From positions 7,288,736 to 7,352,735 of the forward strand of contig JAJEKV010000032.1 in the NCBI GenBank assembly GCA_021234155.1: a stretch of 64,000 nt of DNA, written 5' to 3'. This stretch comes from Isoetes taiwanensis. Taxonomy: Eukaryota > Streptophyta > Lycopodiopsida > Isoetales > Isoetaceae. Each line of letters begins with the position of its first letter. Positions within the stretch are counted from its first letter, which is position 1. The notes under the pieces were generated by a model. It saw nothing but the letters and a program-made list of their open reading frames with translations. It did no database searches and was not told the DNA's origin. This document shows, one piece after another, positions 31,867-44,590 of the stretch. A program made the translations under genes and the position numbers.

Positions 31867-33522
31867 TGTATTTCTATTTCAAGCAGGAGAAACTACAAAT
31901 GGTGGGGATAACCTATTCTGAATCACCCGTTGAGGTCGAGCCTATATAGTTTCGGGGGATGGAAGCCTGCTGCGTACAGGTGGTGATGCAATGAAGAGAG
32001 AGGGCAGCCTACATCCTATTGGACTTGGTAAGGGTTGGAAAGGTGGTGGCAATCTACTATTTGCTGGACTCGAAGTGTCTTCGAGAAGCAACAAGGATCT
32101 TGTCAAGGTAGGAGTCGAAGATGCTTGGGCATCAGGAGAAGACACGTTCTGGCCAAGTGTTCCCTCCGAACTAGAGGAACTAGAGACAATAAAAGGTGGT
32201 GGAAATTTATTCACAACATGGTTAACCATCTTCAACAACTGCAAAACATTAGGGATACATGAGCAACATTCTCGACTGTTGTATGTTTGTTATTCCAGAG
32301 TGGAGATGGCCATGTCCTTGCATAAGTCACCTGTATCTTTACTTTAAAAACTGAAGAAAATATAAAAAGTATGAATAAATAAGGGGCTCAGAACCAATAC
32401 CCAATCCTCTCCACTCAAGGTGGAGATGACCACGTCCTTGCATGAGTCACCCTTTTTTTTCACCTTCAATAACTTACTATTTGATTTAAACAATTTCGCG
32501 ACTGCCCAAAGTCACACTCTGTGTAGACCCATCTTATGGCTTGTTGTAGGGTCCCCGTGGATGTTAAAATAATATCTATCTATCTTTGGTTTTTCTTTTT
32601 TCCTTTTTTCAGAAGCTTATATACAATAACCAAACATTGTCTGATCATTTTTGGGTTGTAAATGTATGTGGCAAAAACCCTGCCCTTGAATAGAGGATTA
32701 AACGATCGGATAGGGCAACAGAACTCTGAAAGAGGAGAGGGGCATTATCTTGTGGCTTCCCGGGATCATTTCTCGCAATTTCTCCCCCATGCCCCAAGTG
32801 CAAACGACCAAAACCCAACCTCTAAAACATAGTACATTGAAGAACCTACAACTTGTAGAGTTCACATTTTGGAGGCCGAGATGTGGCCGTTTTCATGGAT
32901 AGATCAATGCACCATCTCTAGACATGCGTGCAGAACCATAGCAACTAAAAAAATTGAGTTCGGATCTATCAGTTATTTCGAATGAGCCCAAACAATACCT
33001 TGCTCCTGCAAATCTTGAGTTCTAATTGCCACATCAGGAGGAGGATAGATCCAAGCTCCATTTCATCGGTTCCATTTGCTTCAACTCAAATCTCTCGGCC
33101 ATTCTCCAAGTGCAAATGGCCAAAACTCGACCTCCAAAACGTAAACCTTTTAAAAACCTAGCAACTAATAGGGTTTAAATTTCAAAAGTTGAAATATGAT
33201 CATTTTCATAGATAATGCAGTGCACAATCTCCAAACGTGAATGCAGAGCCAGGAAACTTAAAAAAATGGTGTTTGGGTCTATCGGCTATCCCAAATGATC
33301 TCAGAGAATCTGGCTAATGCAAAAGTCGCATTTGTCTTTTAATTGACACATTGGGAGGAGGATACATACCAACTCCATTTCGTCAGTACTTGTTGCTTCT
33401 TCAGTTGCAACTTCTCGCACGATTAAAACTCGATCTTGTCCAAAAGCCTAGCAACTCACATAGTTTATGTTTCGATGCTATATCCCAGTCAGATTCTACT
33501 AGGATCTTGCAATGTTTTGTCA
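31867..33522. repeat. Large repeat unit 2
   Basis: Same order of parts as unit 1 without the 3' part and the LINE insert. Pro/Ser-rich frame at 31942-32244 (-). Ends CTTGCAATGTTTTGTCAC, joined directly to AATCACCCGTTGAGG of unit 3. Confidence 0.8.
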
Positions 33523-34980
33523 CAATCACCCGTTGAGGTGGAGCCTATATAGTTTCGGGGGATGGAAGCCTGCTACGTACAGGTGGTGATGCAATGAAGG
33601 GAGAGGGCAGCCTACATCCTATTGGACTTGGTAAGGGTTGGAAAGGTTGTGGCAATCTACTATTTGCTGGACTCGAAGTGTCTTCGAGAAGCAACAAGGA
33701 TCTTGTCAAGGTAGGAGTCGAAGATGCTTGGGCATCAGGAGAAGACATGTTCTGGCCAAGTGTTCCCTCTGAACTAGAGGAACTAGGGACATTCCAGAGT
33801 GGAGACGGCCATGTCCTTGTGTAAGTCACCTGTACCTTTACTTTAAAAACTGAAGGAAATATAAAAAGTATGAATAAATAAGGGGCTCAGAACCAATAGC
33901 CAATCCTCTCCACTCAAGGTGATGACGACCACGTCCTTGCATGAGTTACCCTTTTTTTTCACCTTCAATAACTTACTATTTGATTTAAAAAATTTCGCGA
34001 CTGCCCAAAGTCACACTCTGTGTAGACCCATCTTATGGCTTGTTGTAGGGTTCCCGTGGATGTTAAAATAATATCTATCTATCTTTGGTTTTTCTTTTTT
34101 CCTTTTTTCAGAAGCTTATATACAATAACCAAACATTGTCTGATCATTTTTGGGTTGTAAATGTATGTGGCAAAAACCCTGCTCTTGAATAGAGGATTAA
34201 ACGATCGGATAGGGCAACAGAACTCTGAAAGCCCGGGTTCATTTCTCGCAATTTCTCCTCCATGCCCCAAGTGCAAACGACCAAAACCCAACCTCTAAAA
34301 CATAGTACATTCAAGAACCTACAACTTGTAGGGTTCACATTTTGGAGGCCGAGAGGTGGCCGTTTTCATGGATAGATCAGTGCACCATCTCTAGACATGT
34401 GTGCAGAACCATAGCAACTGAAAAAATTGAGTTCGGATCTATCAGTTATTTCGTATGAGCCCAAACAATACCTTGCTCCTGCAAAAGTCGCTCTTGAATT
34501 CTAATTGCCACATCAGGAGGAGGATAGATCCAAGCTCCATTTCATCGGTTCCATTTGCTTCAACTCAAATCTCTCGGCCATTCTCCAAGTGCAAATGGCC
34601 AAAACTCGATCTCCAAAACGTAAACCTTTTAAAAACCTAGCAACTAATAGGGTTTAAATTTCAAAGGCTGAAATATGATCATTTTCATAGATAATGCAGT
34701 GCACAATCTCCAAACGTGCATGCAGAGCCACAAAACTTAAAAAAATGGTAATGATCTCAAAGAATCTGGCTAATGCAAAAGTCGCATTTATCTTTTAATT
34801 GACACATTGGGAGGAGGATACATACCAACTCCATTTGGTCAAATACTTGTTGCTTCTTCAGTTGCAACTTCTCGCACGATTAAAACTCGATCTTGTCCAA
34901 AAGCCTAGCAACTCACATGGTTTATGTTTCGATGCTATATACCAGTCAGATTCTACGAGGATCTTGCAATGTTTTGTCAC
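33523..34980. repeat. Large repeat unit 3
   Basis: Begins AATCACCCGTTGAGGTGGAG. Internal deletion near 33790 removes the start of the Pro/Ser-rich frame (33545-33829, -). The junction to unit 4 is identical to that between units 2 and 3. Confidence 0.8.
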
Positions 34981-35356
34981 AATCACCCGTTGAGGTGGAG
35001 CCTATATAGTTTCAGGGGATGGAAGCCTGCTACGTACAGGTGGTGATGCAATGAAGGGAGAGGGCAGCCTACATCCTATTGGACTTGGTAAGGGTTGGAA
35101 AGGTAGTGGCAATCTACTATTTGCTGAACTCGAAGTGTCTTCGAGAAGCAACAAGGATCTTGTCAAGGTAGGAGTCGAAGATGCATGGGCATCAGGAGAA
35201 AACACGTTCTGGCCAAGTGTTCCCTCCGAACTAGAGGAACTAGGGACAACAAAAGGTGGTGGAAATTTATTCACAACGTGGTTAACCATCTTCAACAACT
35301 GCAAAACATTAGGGATACATGAGCAACATTCTCGACTGTTGTATGTTTGTTATTCC
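34981..35356. repeat. Large repeat unit 4, truncated
   Basis: Only the Pro/Ser-rich part (35002-35304, -) remains. Homology stops at TTGTTATTCCA (35356). Confidence 0.8.
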
Positions 35357-36979
35357 ATAATAAAACCATTGTTAAAGAAGAAGTCCTTTCAAAAAATCAT
35401 GGCAGAAGAAAACTAAAAGCTAGACCAGGATAATTAGACTAGACATATTCCACTTTACATAGACATATTCCACTTTACATAGAAGAAGAGAAGGCAATGG
35501 AATACACTTTTTCTTTCTGTGTTTAGCAAAGTGTATTCTGGAATACACTTTTGCTTTCTACATTTAGCAAAGTGTATTCCAGAATACACTTTCACGAAAA
35601 GCAATAGTATATTCCAGAATATATTTTTACTATTTGTTAAATAAAAAAACATGTAGACAGGATTATTGTGTCCTATTTGCATCTTTTTTTTAGATAGAGT
35701 GAGCTTCAATTTTAATGTAAAAATGCTTTCGAATTTACTTTTTTTTCCTTGTAAAAGCTTGTATTTTTGACATACTTGAGCTTATTCTTTCCTACTTTTT
35801 ATTCCAAAAGACGTTTTAGCCGACTTATGAAATGGCGAGGTAGATCTCGGATTTGCTGTTGCAAAGACCCTAAAGCATGTCAAGTTTTTCTAGATCGATC
35901 TTGTATGTATTGTCGTTGTAGACCTTTAACGCTCTGTGCCAGAGCTGTATCTCGGCCTTTTTCATTCCTTTATGTTCCGGCCTTTTTGCTACTGAATAGA
36001 TATCTTAAGGCCATTAAAGTTTTTTTTGCAATCCCGAAGCCATAAAGCCATAGCTTATTTTTGCTGAATGCGTGTGAAACAGCCGGGCATATTGAAAAAT
36101 TCTAAGGTCTTCTGACCTACTTTCTCTCTTCTAAAGTTGAATTTTCCACTGAAGGTCGTTTTTTAGCCCATACCTGATCGAAGCAGAGTGCATCAAATAG
36201 TCTTACGCAGACCTGGTGGATTGAACCCAAAAGACTGTTTGCAATATAGCGGAGATTGGTCGAGAGATGGAGCAAAAAAAGGGCCGATTTGGAGCTTTCG
36301 ATAAGGCGGAAAGGCACTACCCTAAACCGATTTTTAGCCTTCAGAGATATTAGATACTTATTTTAAAAGAAAAATAAAAATTGCTTGGACTAAAATGTTG
36401 AAGAGTAAGAGTATACTTGTGTTAGTCATAAAATCCTAACCTTGAAACCTTGATACAAGCTTAAATTTTGCCTAGAACTAATATATTTCCATGGGGATGA
36501 CCCATCTAACCATAAAAGTCTTCTTGCTTAAAATAATTGGAAAGCTTGTTAGGTAATCTTGACGCTTAAGAAATAATAATTCAAAATAAAGTTCTCCTGC
36601 ATATTGGATGTGATTGATTTTACTTCGGCACATTCTGTTGGAAATTTTGATAAACCCAGGTTAAATGATATGTGCAATTATTGGCATAACCCAAAGAATT
36701 ATACCATTTAGTTGGGTTTGCAAGTTCTAATGTCATGATTGAGTTATCGCAGAACATGGACATTACAAAATGAAACTTATGGAGAAGTATAAGAGAACTT
36801 TGCCAGAATAATAAGCAAAGTTGGGAGACAATCTGGTTTCAAAATTCTTTAGTATTAAAATTGCAACTGTATACATAGTATTCTTAAATTCTTTATTAAC
36901 GATTATAAAGATGTCAAGTCCTCTGAATGAATTGAGGCCATTTCTAATAGAACTGAAATGAAAGTTTTTTTTGGACAAG
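35357..36979. other. Probable internal region of a truncated LTR element
   Basis: No frame with recognised motifs. The 92-codon frame 35767-36045 (+) has a Cys-rich run (CCCKDPKAC, CMYCRCRP) but no family match. Because a polypurine tract and LTR follow on the plus strand, this is likely the damaged 3' internal part of that element. It includes the palindromes at 35528-35592. Confidence 0.35.
35528..35592. repeat. Two near-perfect 24-bp palindromes
   Basis: AAAGTGTATTCTGGAATACA and onward (35528-35551), and AAAGTGTATTCCAGAATACA and onward (35569-35592); a third weaker TATATTCCAGAATATA lies at about 35608-35623. Arms AAAGTGTATTC/GAATACACTTT are shared. Confidence 0.85.
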
Positions 36980-36982
36980 AAA

Positions 36983-37117
36983 ATTTTTAGCCTAAAGGGC
37001 TGGACTTGAACATTTTTAGCCTAAAAGGCTGGACTTAGAAATTTTTAGCCTAAAGGGCTGGAATTGGAAATTTTTAGCCTAAAGGGCTGGATTTGGAATT
37101 AGCCTAAAGGGCTGGAG
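36983..37117 (+). repeat. Tandem repeat of five units, about 31 bp
   Basis: TTTTAGCCTAAAGGGCTGGA recurs with spacers such as CTTGAACAT and ATTGGAAA. Each unit contains an inverted AGCC..GGCT. It precedes a polypurine tract, so it lies at the 3' end of the element whose LTR follows. Confidence 0.85.
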
Positions 37118-37212
37118 TCGACTATTTCTGATTGTGGATTCAATCAGGGTTGTAACCATGGACTTGGTTATGTTAATTTGCCATATACTTTCTTGATCGA
37201 GGACGATCAATC

Positions 37213-37721
37213 CAAGAAGGGGAGGAATTGATATGGTGGTGCTCGGGGGAGTGGCTCGGAGAGCAAGAACAAGATAGTCACATGGGAATTGAATATTAAG
37301 ACCTGCGCCATTGAGATATTTATGGAACCTCAGAAAAGGTTGACATCCTATAATTGGCCCATGTACCTTTACCTTTTTCCAAAAGGCTCCTTAATCCCTA
37401 TATAAGGGGAAGAGGTGCGCTTATTGGATTCGGTTCCATCTCCATCCCTGTCTGCTCCTTCAACTGCCTCTTGCCACCTACCATAAACTCTGTATCTGTT
37501 TCTTAGAGAGGACTCTCTAAGGGTTGATGATTCTAAACCTCCTTCTTGATTGAATAAAATTGCGCATGGACTATCTTGGAAACTCTTGTTTTTGTGAGCC
37601 CGGTTGGGTGGAGAGCTTTGGGCTAGAGGCCTGGTTTGGTTTTGAGAATCTTGCATGCTCTTAGTACTGGTTTATTATATGGTTGATCTTTTGATTACCG
37701 GCTAACCTTTGATTCGTATCA
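37213..37721 (+). mobile_element. Polypurine tract and 3' LTR of a plus-strand retroelement
   Basis: AAGAAGGGGAGGAAT (about 37215-37229) is a polypurine tract. The LTR runs 37230-37721 (492 bp) from TGATA to TATCA, a 5-bp inverted end. A TATA box (CTATATAAGGGG, about 37397) and AATAAAA (about 37553) are spaced as in an LTR promoter and poly(A) site. No 5' LTR or pol was found in the window, so it is a truncated copy. It abuts the inverted repeat unit at 37722. Confidence 0.75.
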
Positions 37722-39170
37722 CACGACTTCACTACAAATGAAGATGATGTTGCAGCATCTACTCCTCTTCACATAACCATTGTGACACATGGGTTTGCAG
37801 AATTCCAGTCTGCTTTAAGAGAGATGTTTGCAAGAACTCCTCATTGAGATGCCGCAACAACATCTGTTGCTACAACATCTTATGGCCCATCACCTTCATT
37901 TAATACTTTGCCTCTAATATATCTGGGTACAGCTTCACGTGGACTATTTACCTCTATAAACACACCACTAAGGGCAGAGGGATAGCCAATTCATAGTTTC
38001 GGAGCGGGGGAATTGCGTGTTCGTCATTAGGGCCTTCGGAGAGGACTTTTGGTGCAACTTGCTTCTGAAGGGTTTTAAGGATCTGCCTTCTGGCATCTAT
38101 AACCCCCCATGACAAAACATTGCAAGATCCCGTAGAATCTGACTGGGATATAGCCTCCGAAACTACGTGAGTTGCTAGGCTTTTGGACAAGATCGAGTTT
38201 TAATCGTGCGAGAAGTTGCAACTGAAGAAGCAACAAGTACTGACGAAATGGAGTTCGTATTTATCCTTCTCCCAATGTGGCAATTAAAAGCCAAATGTGA
38301 CTTTCGCATTAGCCAGATTCTCTGCGATCATTTGGGATAGCCGATATACCCAAACACCATTTTCTTAAGTTGTCTGGCTCTGCATGCATGTTTGGAGATT
38401 GTGCACTGCATTATCTATGAAAATGACAATATTTCAGCCTTTGAAATTTAAACCCTATTAATTGCTAGGTTTTTAAAAGGTTTACGTTTTGGAGGTCGAG
38501 TTTTGGCCATTTGCACTTAGAGAACGGCTGAGAGATTTGAGTTGAATCAAATGGAACTGATAAAATGGAGCTTGGATCTATCCTCCTCCTGATGTGGCAA
38601 TTAGAATTCAAGAGTGACTTTTGCAGGGGCAAGGTATTGTTTGGGCTCATTCGAAATAACTGATAGATCCAAACTCAATTTTTTTAGTTGCCATGGTTCT
38701 GCACGCATGTCTAGAGATGGTGCACTGATCTATCCATGAAAACGGCCACCTCTCTACCTCCAAAATGTGAACCCTACAAGTTGCAGGTTCTTGAATGGTC
38801 TATGTTTTAGAGGTTAGATTTTGGTCGTTTGCACTTGGGGCATGGGGGAGAAATTGCGAGAAATGAACCTGGGAAGCCACAAGATAATGCCCTCTCCCCT
38901 TTCAGAGTTCTGTTACCCTATCCGATCGTTTAATCCTCTATTCAAGAGCAGGGTTTTTGCCACATACATTTACAACCAAAAAATGATCAGACAATGTTTG
39001 GTTATTGTATATAAGCTTCTGAAAAAAGGAAAAAAGAAAAACCAAAGATAGATAGATATTATTTTAATATCCACGGGAACCCTACAACAAGCCATAAGAT
39101 GGGTCTACACAGAGTGTGACTTTGGGCAGTCGCGAAATTTTTTAAATCAAATAGTAAGTTATTGAAGGTG
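37722..39170. repeat. Inverted copy of the large repeat unit
   Basis: Reverse complement of the parts seen at about 30240-31835 in unit 1, including the extra 3' part (CACGACTTCACTACAAATGA...) and without the 31127 LINE insert. So the inverted copy separated from unit 1 before that insertion, or derives from another copy. Confidence 0.8.
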
Positions 39171-39700
39171 AATAAAAAGGGTGACTCATGCAAGGATGTG
39201 CTCATCACCTTGAGTGGAGAGGATTGGGTATTGGTTCTGAGCCCCTTATTTATTCATACTTTTTATATTTCCTTCAGTTTTTAAAGTAAAGATACAGGTG
39301 ACTTACGCAAGGACATGGCCGTCTCCACCTTGAGTGGAGAGGACTGAGTATAGTTTATTCATTTTTATAGACTAGAAAAAAAAATCAAGGGTGACTTAAG
39401 CAAGCACGTGGTCACGTCCAGCTCGACTAGAAAGGACTTGTGTTCGCATTTAAGCCCCTTATCTATTGCACTTAGAGGTTGTTTGTCTAGGTTTATAGTA
39501 TAGATATGGTGTCTTATGCAAGGACATGGTCTCTCTACCTTGAGTCGAGTATAAGCCCTAACCTATTGCACTCTAAAAGTACACTAGTTTGGCTTGTTTG
39601 AGTAACTAGATTAGGAAAAAGAACAGGTGACGTAGGCAAGGACATGATTGTCTGTACCTTGAGTGGAGAGGACCGGGTGTTCGGTCTAAGTCTTTTTGGC
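39170..39700 (+). repeat. Diverged tandem repeats, about 100-130 bp
   Basis: GTGACTTACGCAAGGACATG followed by CTCCACCTTGAGTGGAGAGG recurs about five times with decay. CTCCAC..GTGGAG is an inverted repeat within each unit. The same motif occurs once in each large unit (for example 30140-30165). Confidence 0.65.
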
Positions 39701-39734
39701 TACACCTTATCAGCTTTATCTAGAAATTATTTGT

Positions 39735-39860
39735 TTACACATGATCATGACCATGACCATAACCATGACTGAGGCCGAGGCCGAGATCGAGATCGAGATC
39801 GAGACCGAAGACCGAAGTCCCCAACCGAGACCACGAACACGACCATGACCATGCAAAAGA
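39735..39860. repeat. Compound hexamer microsatellite
   Basis: Runs of GACCAT, GAGGCC, GAGATC and GACCGA type hexamers, with degenerate ends. Confidence 0.85.
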
Positions 39861-40109
39861 GGACTTAGGGCAACAAGAACGTTACTAGGATTTGAATCAT
39901 AGCTAAAGTTTACATTGAACTGAAGTAGAATGTAAATGTTTAGAGTGCCTTTCAGGCTAGTTCCTTCCACAATCTCTCTGCAACAAACCCCTCCAAATTC
40001 GGCAAGACCAACATTTCTTGTCCATATAACAACGTACAGATTAGAGTATATGCTAGATGTGACAAGGTTTTCTTACCTTCTATTTTCTGTCTTTGTGTAA
40101 GGCGAGCTA

Positions 40110-40614
40110 TTATGAACAATCAAAACAGTAGTCCCTTGTCTAATTTCTATCCATCACATGATAACATGTATAAAAAGCTAGGGAAATGGATGTCTCTTGG
40201 CTGAACCATAGCTATTCAAGTACTATATAAGGTAGCATTGATTCTGATTCTATCTGTCGTATGACCATCGTTAATTAGCTAGATGGCCAACTAATTCATA
40301 GACAATCGGCAGTTTTTCAAACACCATTATTGTTTCTAGTTCATCTTTTACATTTCAAATATATTATACACAATCAAAACAGTAGTCTCTTATCTAAGTT
40401 CTATCCATCACATGGTAACATGTATAAAAAGCTGGGGAAATGGACGTTGGCTGGACCATAGCTATCCCAAGTTCTACAGAAGGTAGTATTGATTCTGACT
40501 CTATCTGTCGCATAACCATTGTTACATAGCTAGAAGATGACCAGCTAATTTATAGACAATTGGCAGTTTTTCAAACACCATTAGTGTTCCTAATTCATCT
40601 TTTACATTTTACAT
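40110..40614 (+). repeat. Two-unit tandem duplication, about 258 bp
   Basis: CAATCAAAACAGTAGTC begins at about 40118 and again at about 40372; both units continue through GTATAAAAAGCT(A/G)GGGAAATG and CGGCAGTTTTTCAAACACCA or a close variant. Confidence 0.85.
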
Positions 40615-40630
40615 ATGTACCGATTCTTAT

Positions 40631-42300
40631 AGAATAGAATAGAATAGAATAGTTTTTTTAACGTCCACGGAGACCAATAGGTCATGGGACCTATACAATG
40701 AGCTAGTACAATCATTACTACTAGGATTAAAAAACCCCTGCCTCGAAAGGTTTTCAAGGGAAAAACCTTTGCAGTAATGATGATACTAGACAAGCAGAGA
40801 TAATGACTACTGAGGGCTCAGTAATTGCAGACGTTTATCTAGAACCTCAAGTATGTATAATGTCAAGTCAGGCATAGATGGTGCTCTGAGAAGTTGTGGA
40901 AGCGTGGAATGGAATGCTAAGGTCAAAAAATGATTCCGGACTATCTCAAAAGCAGGGCAACTCAGAAGAGTATGGCTTTCATCTTCAATAACTCAGAATC
41001 GCAACAGGCACATAGTCTCGCTTCTCAAGGCAATTGCGGCCGCCCCCCATCTACTGTCTCAATCCGTCAGACTGTGGGACCCCGTGCGAATTGATGCAAT
41101 AGCTACAAGCTTGTTCCTAGACAATGAAGCAAGCAAATAAGCTTGGGGCCCTGGTGCCAAGGTGGGATTTATGTGTGCATGATACTGACCAGTTTTCACT
41201 TGGGCCAAAGCAACTGCGTCCCATATCTTTTGAAAAACGACCATTGAGATATTATTGTTCCAAAAGCTCGGGATCGAATCGGCAAGCATCGCAAGGCTCG
41301 GTTGTACGTAGCCCAACGGGCAAACCATGTAGTGCAATGCTCTTTCCAACATCGTTTCAAACGCCGAGGAGATTCAGCCATGGCAAGTGCAAGAACAGAT
41401 ACCTAACATCATCCATGTGGTGCACCTTGCGATATAGTGGAGATGGCACTTCATGGCGTAATGTTGAAGAGGCCAAAAACCGCGTCTCTTGTAAAAAGAA
41501 TAGCATAGGGCACCGTTGTTTTAACTCGAGGTCTGTAAGTGAGAAAGGACTTTTGCACCCGGCTCCAAGCTCTCCCAAGCACTAGCACTAATGGCGTGCC
41601 CCCACACTTTCGTAACCATACAAGAAAACGGGCTCTACCAAAGCCCGAAACAAGTGGGCTTTCCGTGGCCAATCATGAATTTCTCAAGGAAAACAATTGT
41701 TTTGCATTGCATAGAGTGCTCTCCATCCGGCCAGACCACCCGCTTGGTAATACACTGTTCCCAAAGTGTGTTCTTACAGAATTCTACACCAAGATACTTG
41801 TAGCTATCTACAACTTCAACTTCGCGGCTATCATAGTACATAGGGGGAACATTGTGACGAGAAAATTGAACTACCAAAAGCTTGGTCTTTTGGAGATTAA
41901 CACGCAAACCTGTGTTCTCACAAAAACTATGCATAGCATGTAAATGTTGCTGCATACTAGCAGCGGTATGTGCCAGAAGTGAAACATCATCAGCATACAT
42001 AAGTTGCCTAATGATATAGTGTGCCAAATGTGGACCTCCGCCGCCATGATTATCAAGCCATTCTTCAAATTGATCAATGTACAAGCCAAAGAGTGTAGGA
42101 GATAAAGGGCAACCCTGACGAACTCCAATATTGCTAGTGATTTGAGTGCCTGATGCTGGAAATTTAGCAAAGACCCTTTCATAGAGCCGATAAACTGCAT
42201 TTTGAAGATCTTGTGGAACCCCAAGTGCCTGCAAGCGCTGCCAAACACCATAAAATAACACCATCTGTGGATAATATTGTGACAATACATTAAACATGAA
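40631..42300 (-). mobile_element. LINE with (ATTCT)n tail, 5'-truncated (LINE C)
   Basis: 42297-41635 (-) carries GVRQGCPLSPTLFGLYIDQF and LMYADDVSLLAHTAASMQQH, the RT catalytic YADD, then SYKYLGVEFC. Shifted frames continue to about 41059. The tail is (ATTCT)4 plus, visible as AGAAT repeats at 40631-40652. A non-poly(A) microsatellite tail and this RT type differ from the two L1s in the window and suggest another LINE clade (RTE-like is possible). The endonuclease is absent, so it is 5'-truncated. Confidence 0.75.
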
Positions 42301-42810
42301 CTAAACAATCTAGCAATCACGAAATGGGAAAAACAAGAGCAAGGCAAAAAGAAGGGGGCATGGAATATATTAAAAAACTATGTGATACACTTTCGCAAAA
42401 CATATCCTGCTTATGGATTTTTCCTGATTTACCACAACCTCTTCCTTACCTATTTTCTCTGAAGATGTGTGACAATATTGTGCATGGGTTGTGAATCGCT
42501 GATATGCCAGAAATTCCTTTACTAGAGGGAATGACGAGTCTGGCATGGGGGTTCTGCATGGTTAGGTCTTTCTTTTATACCGAAATCAAAAGGAAAAGCA
42601 AACCATAAAGCAAAATATAGCCTCATGCAGCATAAAGTTCGCGCTTTACAATTTTGTCCTTTCTACATTGATTTCCAAGTAAATGGTTCATAAGCTCGAG
42701 TATTGACTCGATAATCTAAGTCATTTAGATACAAAACTTTGTGGGATTTATATAGCATATTAAAGTATTTTTCACACACTGGGTCCATAATCTAAGTGAT
42801 CGTTATCTTT
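42301..42810. other. AT-rich spacer, no gene seen
   Basis: No frame or repeat of note. Ends in GTTATCTTT, just before the duplicated block. Confidence 0.4.
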
Positions 42811-44280
42811 ATATCTTCCTTTGCTTTATGATTTCTTCGTAGAGTTGGCATATTTTCATGGACTTTGTGACGCTCCCTGAACATATACGACCCTCGGACG
42901 TATACATACGGGGACTTTCCCCTCCCATGGCGACCAACTCGCCATGAGCAGGGCCCTCCGTCTATTTCGGGCCATCTATAATATGATGCCCGAAAGAAGG
43001 ACACGAAGGGGTCATTCGGCCCACGCCTTCAATGGGGCTCCTACGTCGCGGAAGCGTGAATACATGTTAGCACACATCATAAATCATATATAAATAACCA
43101 CCACGAAGGGTGGCATATCCATCCAAATACCAACGGCAAAGAATATGCATCTTAACCTAGGAAAACACCCCAAACCCATGGTTCTACCCCGGTTCAGACT
43201 CCAGTGAGGATCGACTGACGGCTAGGCCTCAAGAGATCAGCAGACCGAATCTTGACATGGCGTTGGCTGGCATAGAACATTGGCTAGGGTTGTCCACTCC
43301 ATCCGCCCCTCCTGTGCACACTTTGCAGATGGGTCAATTCACGCTATGGCGTCGCTATAGCCTTCCGGAGACGCAGGCTCGAGGCATCACCCTGCTGAGC
43401 CTACTCCGGGGTTCATGAAGTCCCGGTCCGATGAGGCAGGTCAGGGAAGCGTCCCCTTCCAGAATCACAGTGGCTCCATGGGCGAGCTAGAGAATACGTG
43501 CCGCATCAGCGACCCCCGCATCCGTACCCGACTTACTCACCCTAAATCTACTCAAAGTGCAAGGTGCCCCATACGGGTCACACCTTCCCACCCAGGGAGT
43601 GTCAGACCCATACCCGGCCCTCTACGTGACCGGCTATCAGGTCTAGCTCGCTATAGGAGTCCCAGGAGCCTTTTATGTTCGTGCAAGACCCCACCTCCAC
43701 TTCACCACTGTGTTCCTTGTCTGGTGCTAAGCCAGTACCATAGCATCTATGACCCGGTGGGCTCTTGTGCACAGGCCGCATCTAATGGGAATAATACAGG
43801 GCTCTATCTAGGAGCATACTACAATACATGGGCTCAGAGGTCTCTACCCCCCGTAATCCCCCATCTCCGGAGTGCTAACTAAGCAAAGAACTACTAAACC
43901 ATCAACCAAAGCACGTACAGAGACTAGAGATAAGAATACTCACCATATCAATCAAGGGTTAGTCTAACAGGTAAACCACAGAGAAAACAGAGAGAGAACA
44001 CACCACAGAGAGGCGCTATGCTATAAATCAACAAAGTAACCTACTGACTAACCGTCAAATCGGTCTTGGGCTGCTCCATCTCGACTAACTGAAGGGCGCC
44101 TGGCTGCTGCTCCTCCTCCTCCATCCCCAATTGCTCCCAATTCGAATTGGGGCACAAAAGCCCTAATTTGGGTGTCCAAAATGGAAACCCTACCTTGCCC
44201 AATCGATTTGGGCCAGGTGGCATGCTCTAGATTGGTTAATATTAGCTAATTTGGTATTTTAGCCCTAATTTGGTATTTTA
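42811..44280. repeat. Duplicated block: 55-bp flank plus partial LTR, left copy
   Basis: 42811-44266 matches 53374-54830 in direct orientation. The first 55 bp (ATATCTTCCTTTGC...GGACTT) is non-LTR sequence; from TGTGACG at 42866 it is the LTR. The LTR part stops at AGCCCT (44266), followed by a second copy of CTAATTTGGTATTTTA (44265-44280) and then the end of Element 2. Confidence 0.85.
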
Positions 44281-44322
44281 GGGTAAAAGAAAGCTAGGGT
44301 GTCTTACATTTGGCCAAATGTA
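44281..44322 (+). repeat. Element 2 left inverted repeat and subterminal palindrome
   Basis: 24-bp terminal repeat followed by TACATTTGGCCAAATGTA (44305-44322), a perfect 18-bp palindrome. Confidence 0.9.
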
Positions 44323-44590
44323 GAGTAAGAGATGTATCACATTTCAAATACATAACCGTTTTTTCAGTATGTACATAATAGCTATATTATGGAATCTTTT
44401 TTTTTCGGAACTACTTGCCACGTCAATTAAAACGCAATCATGACGCAGATTTCAATTCCCCGCCAGAAACCACTCCAAGAAACGCCGAACGTTAGGGAGA
44501 ATTTCCCACTTTTCGGCTAAAACCCCCAGCCTCAGGATTTCCCTCCTTCTTGCCGAATTCCTCCAGCTAACCCTAAACCACGCAAGAACC

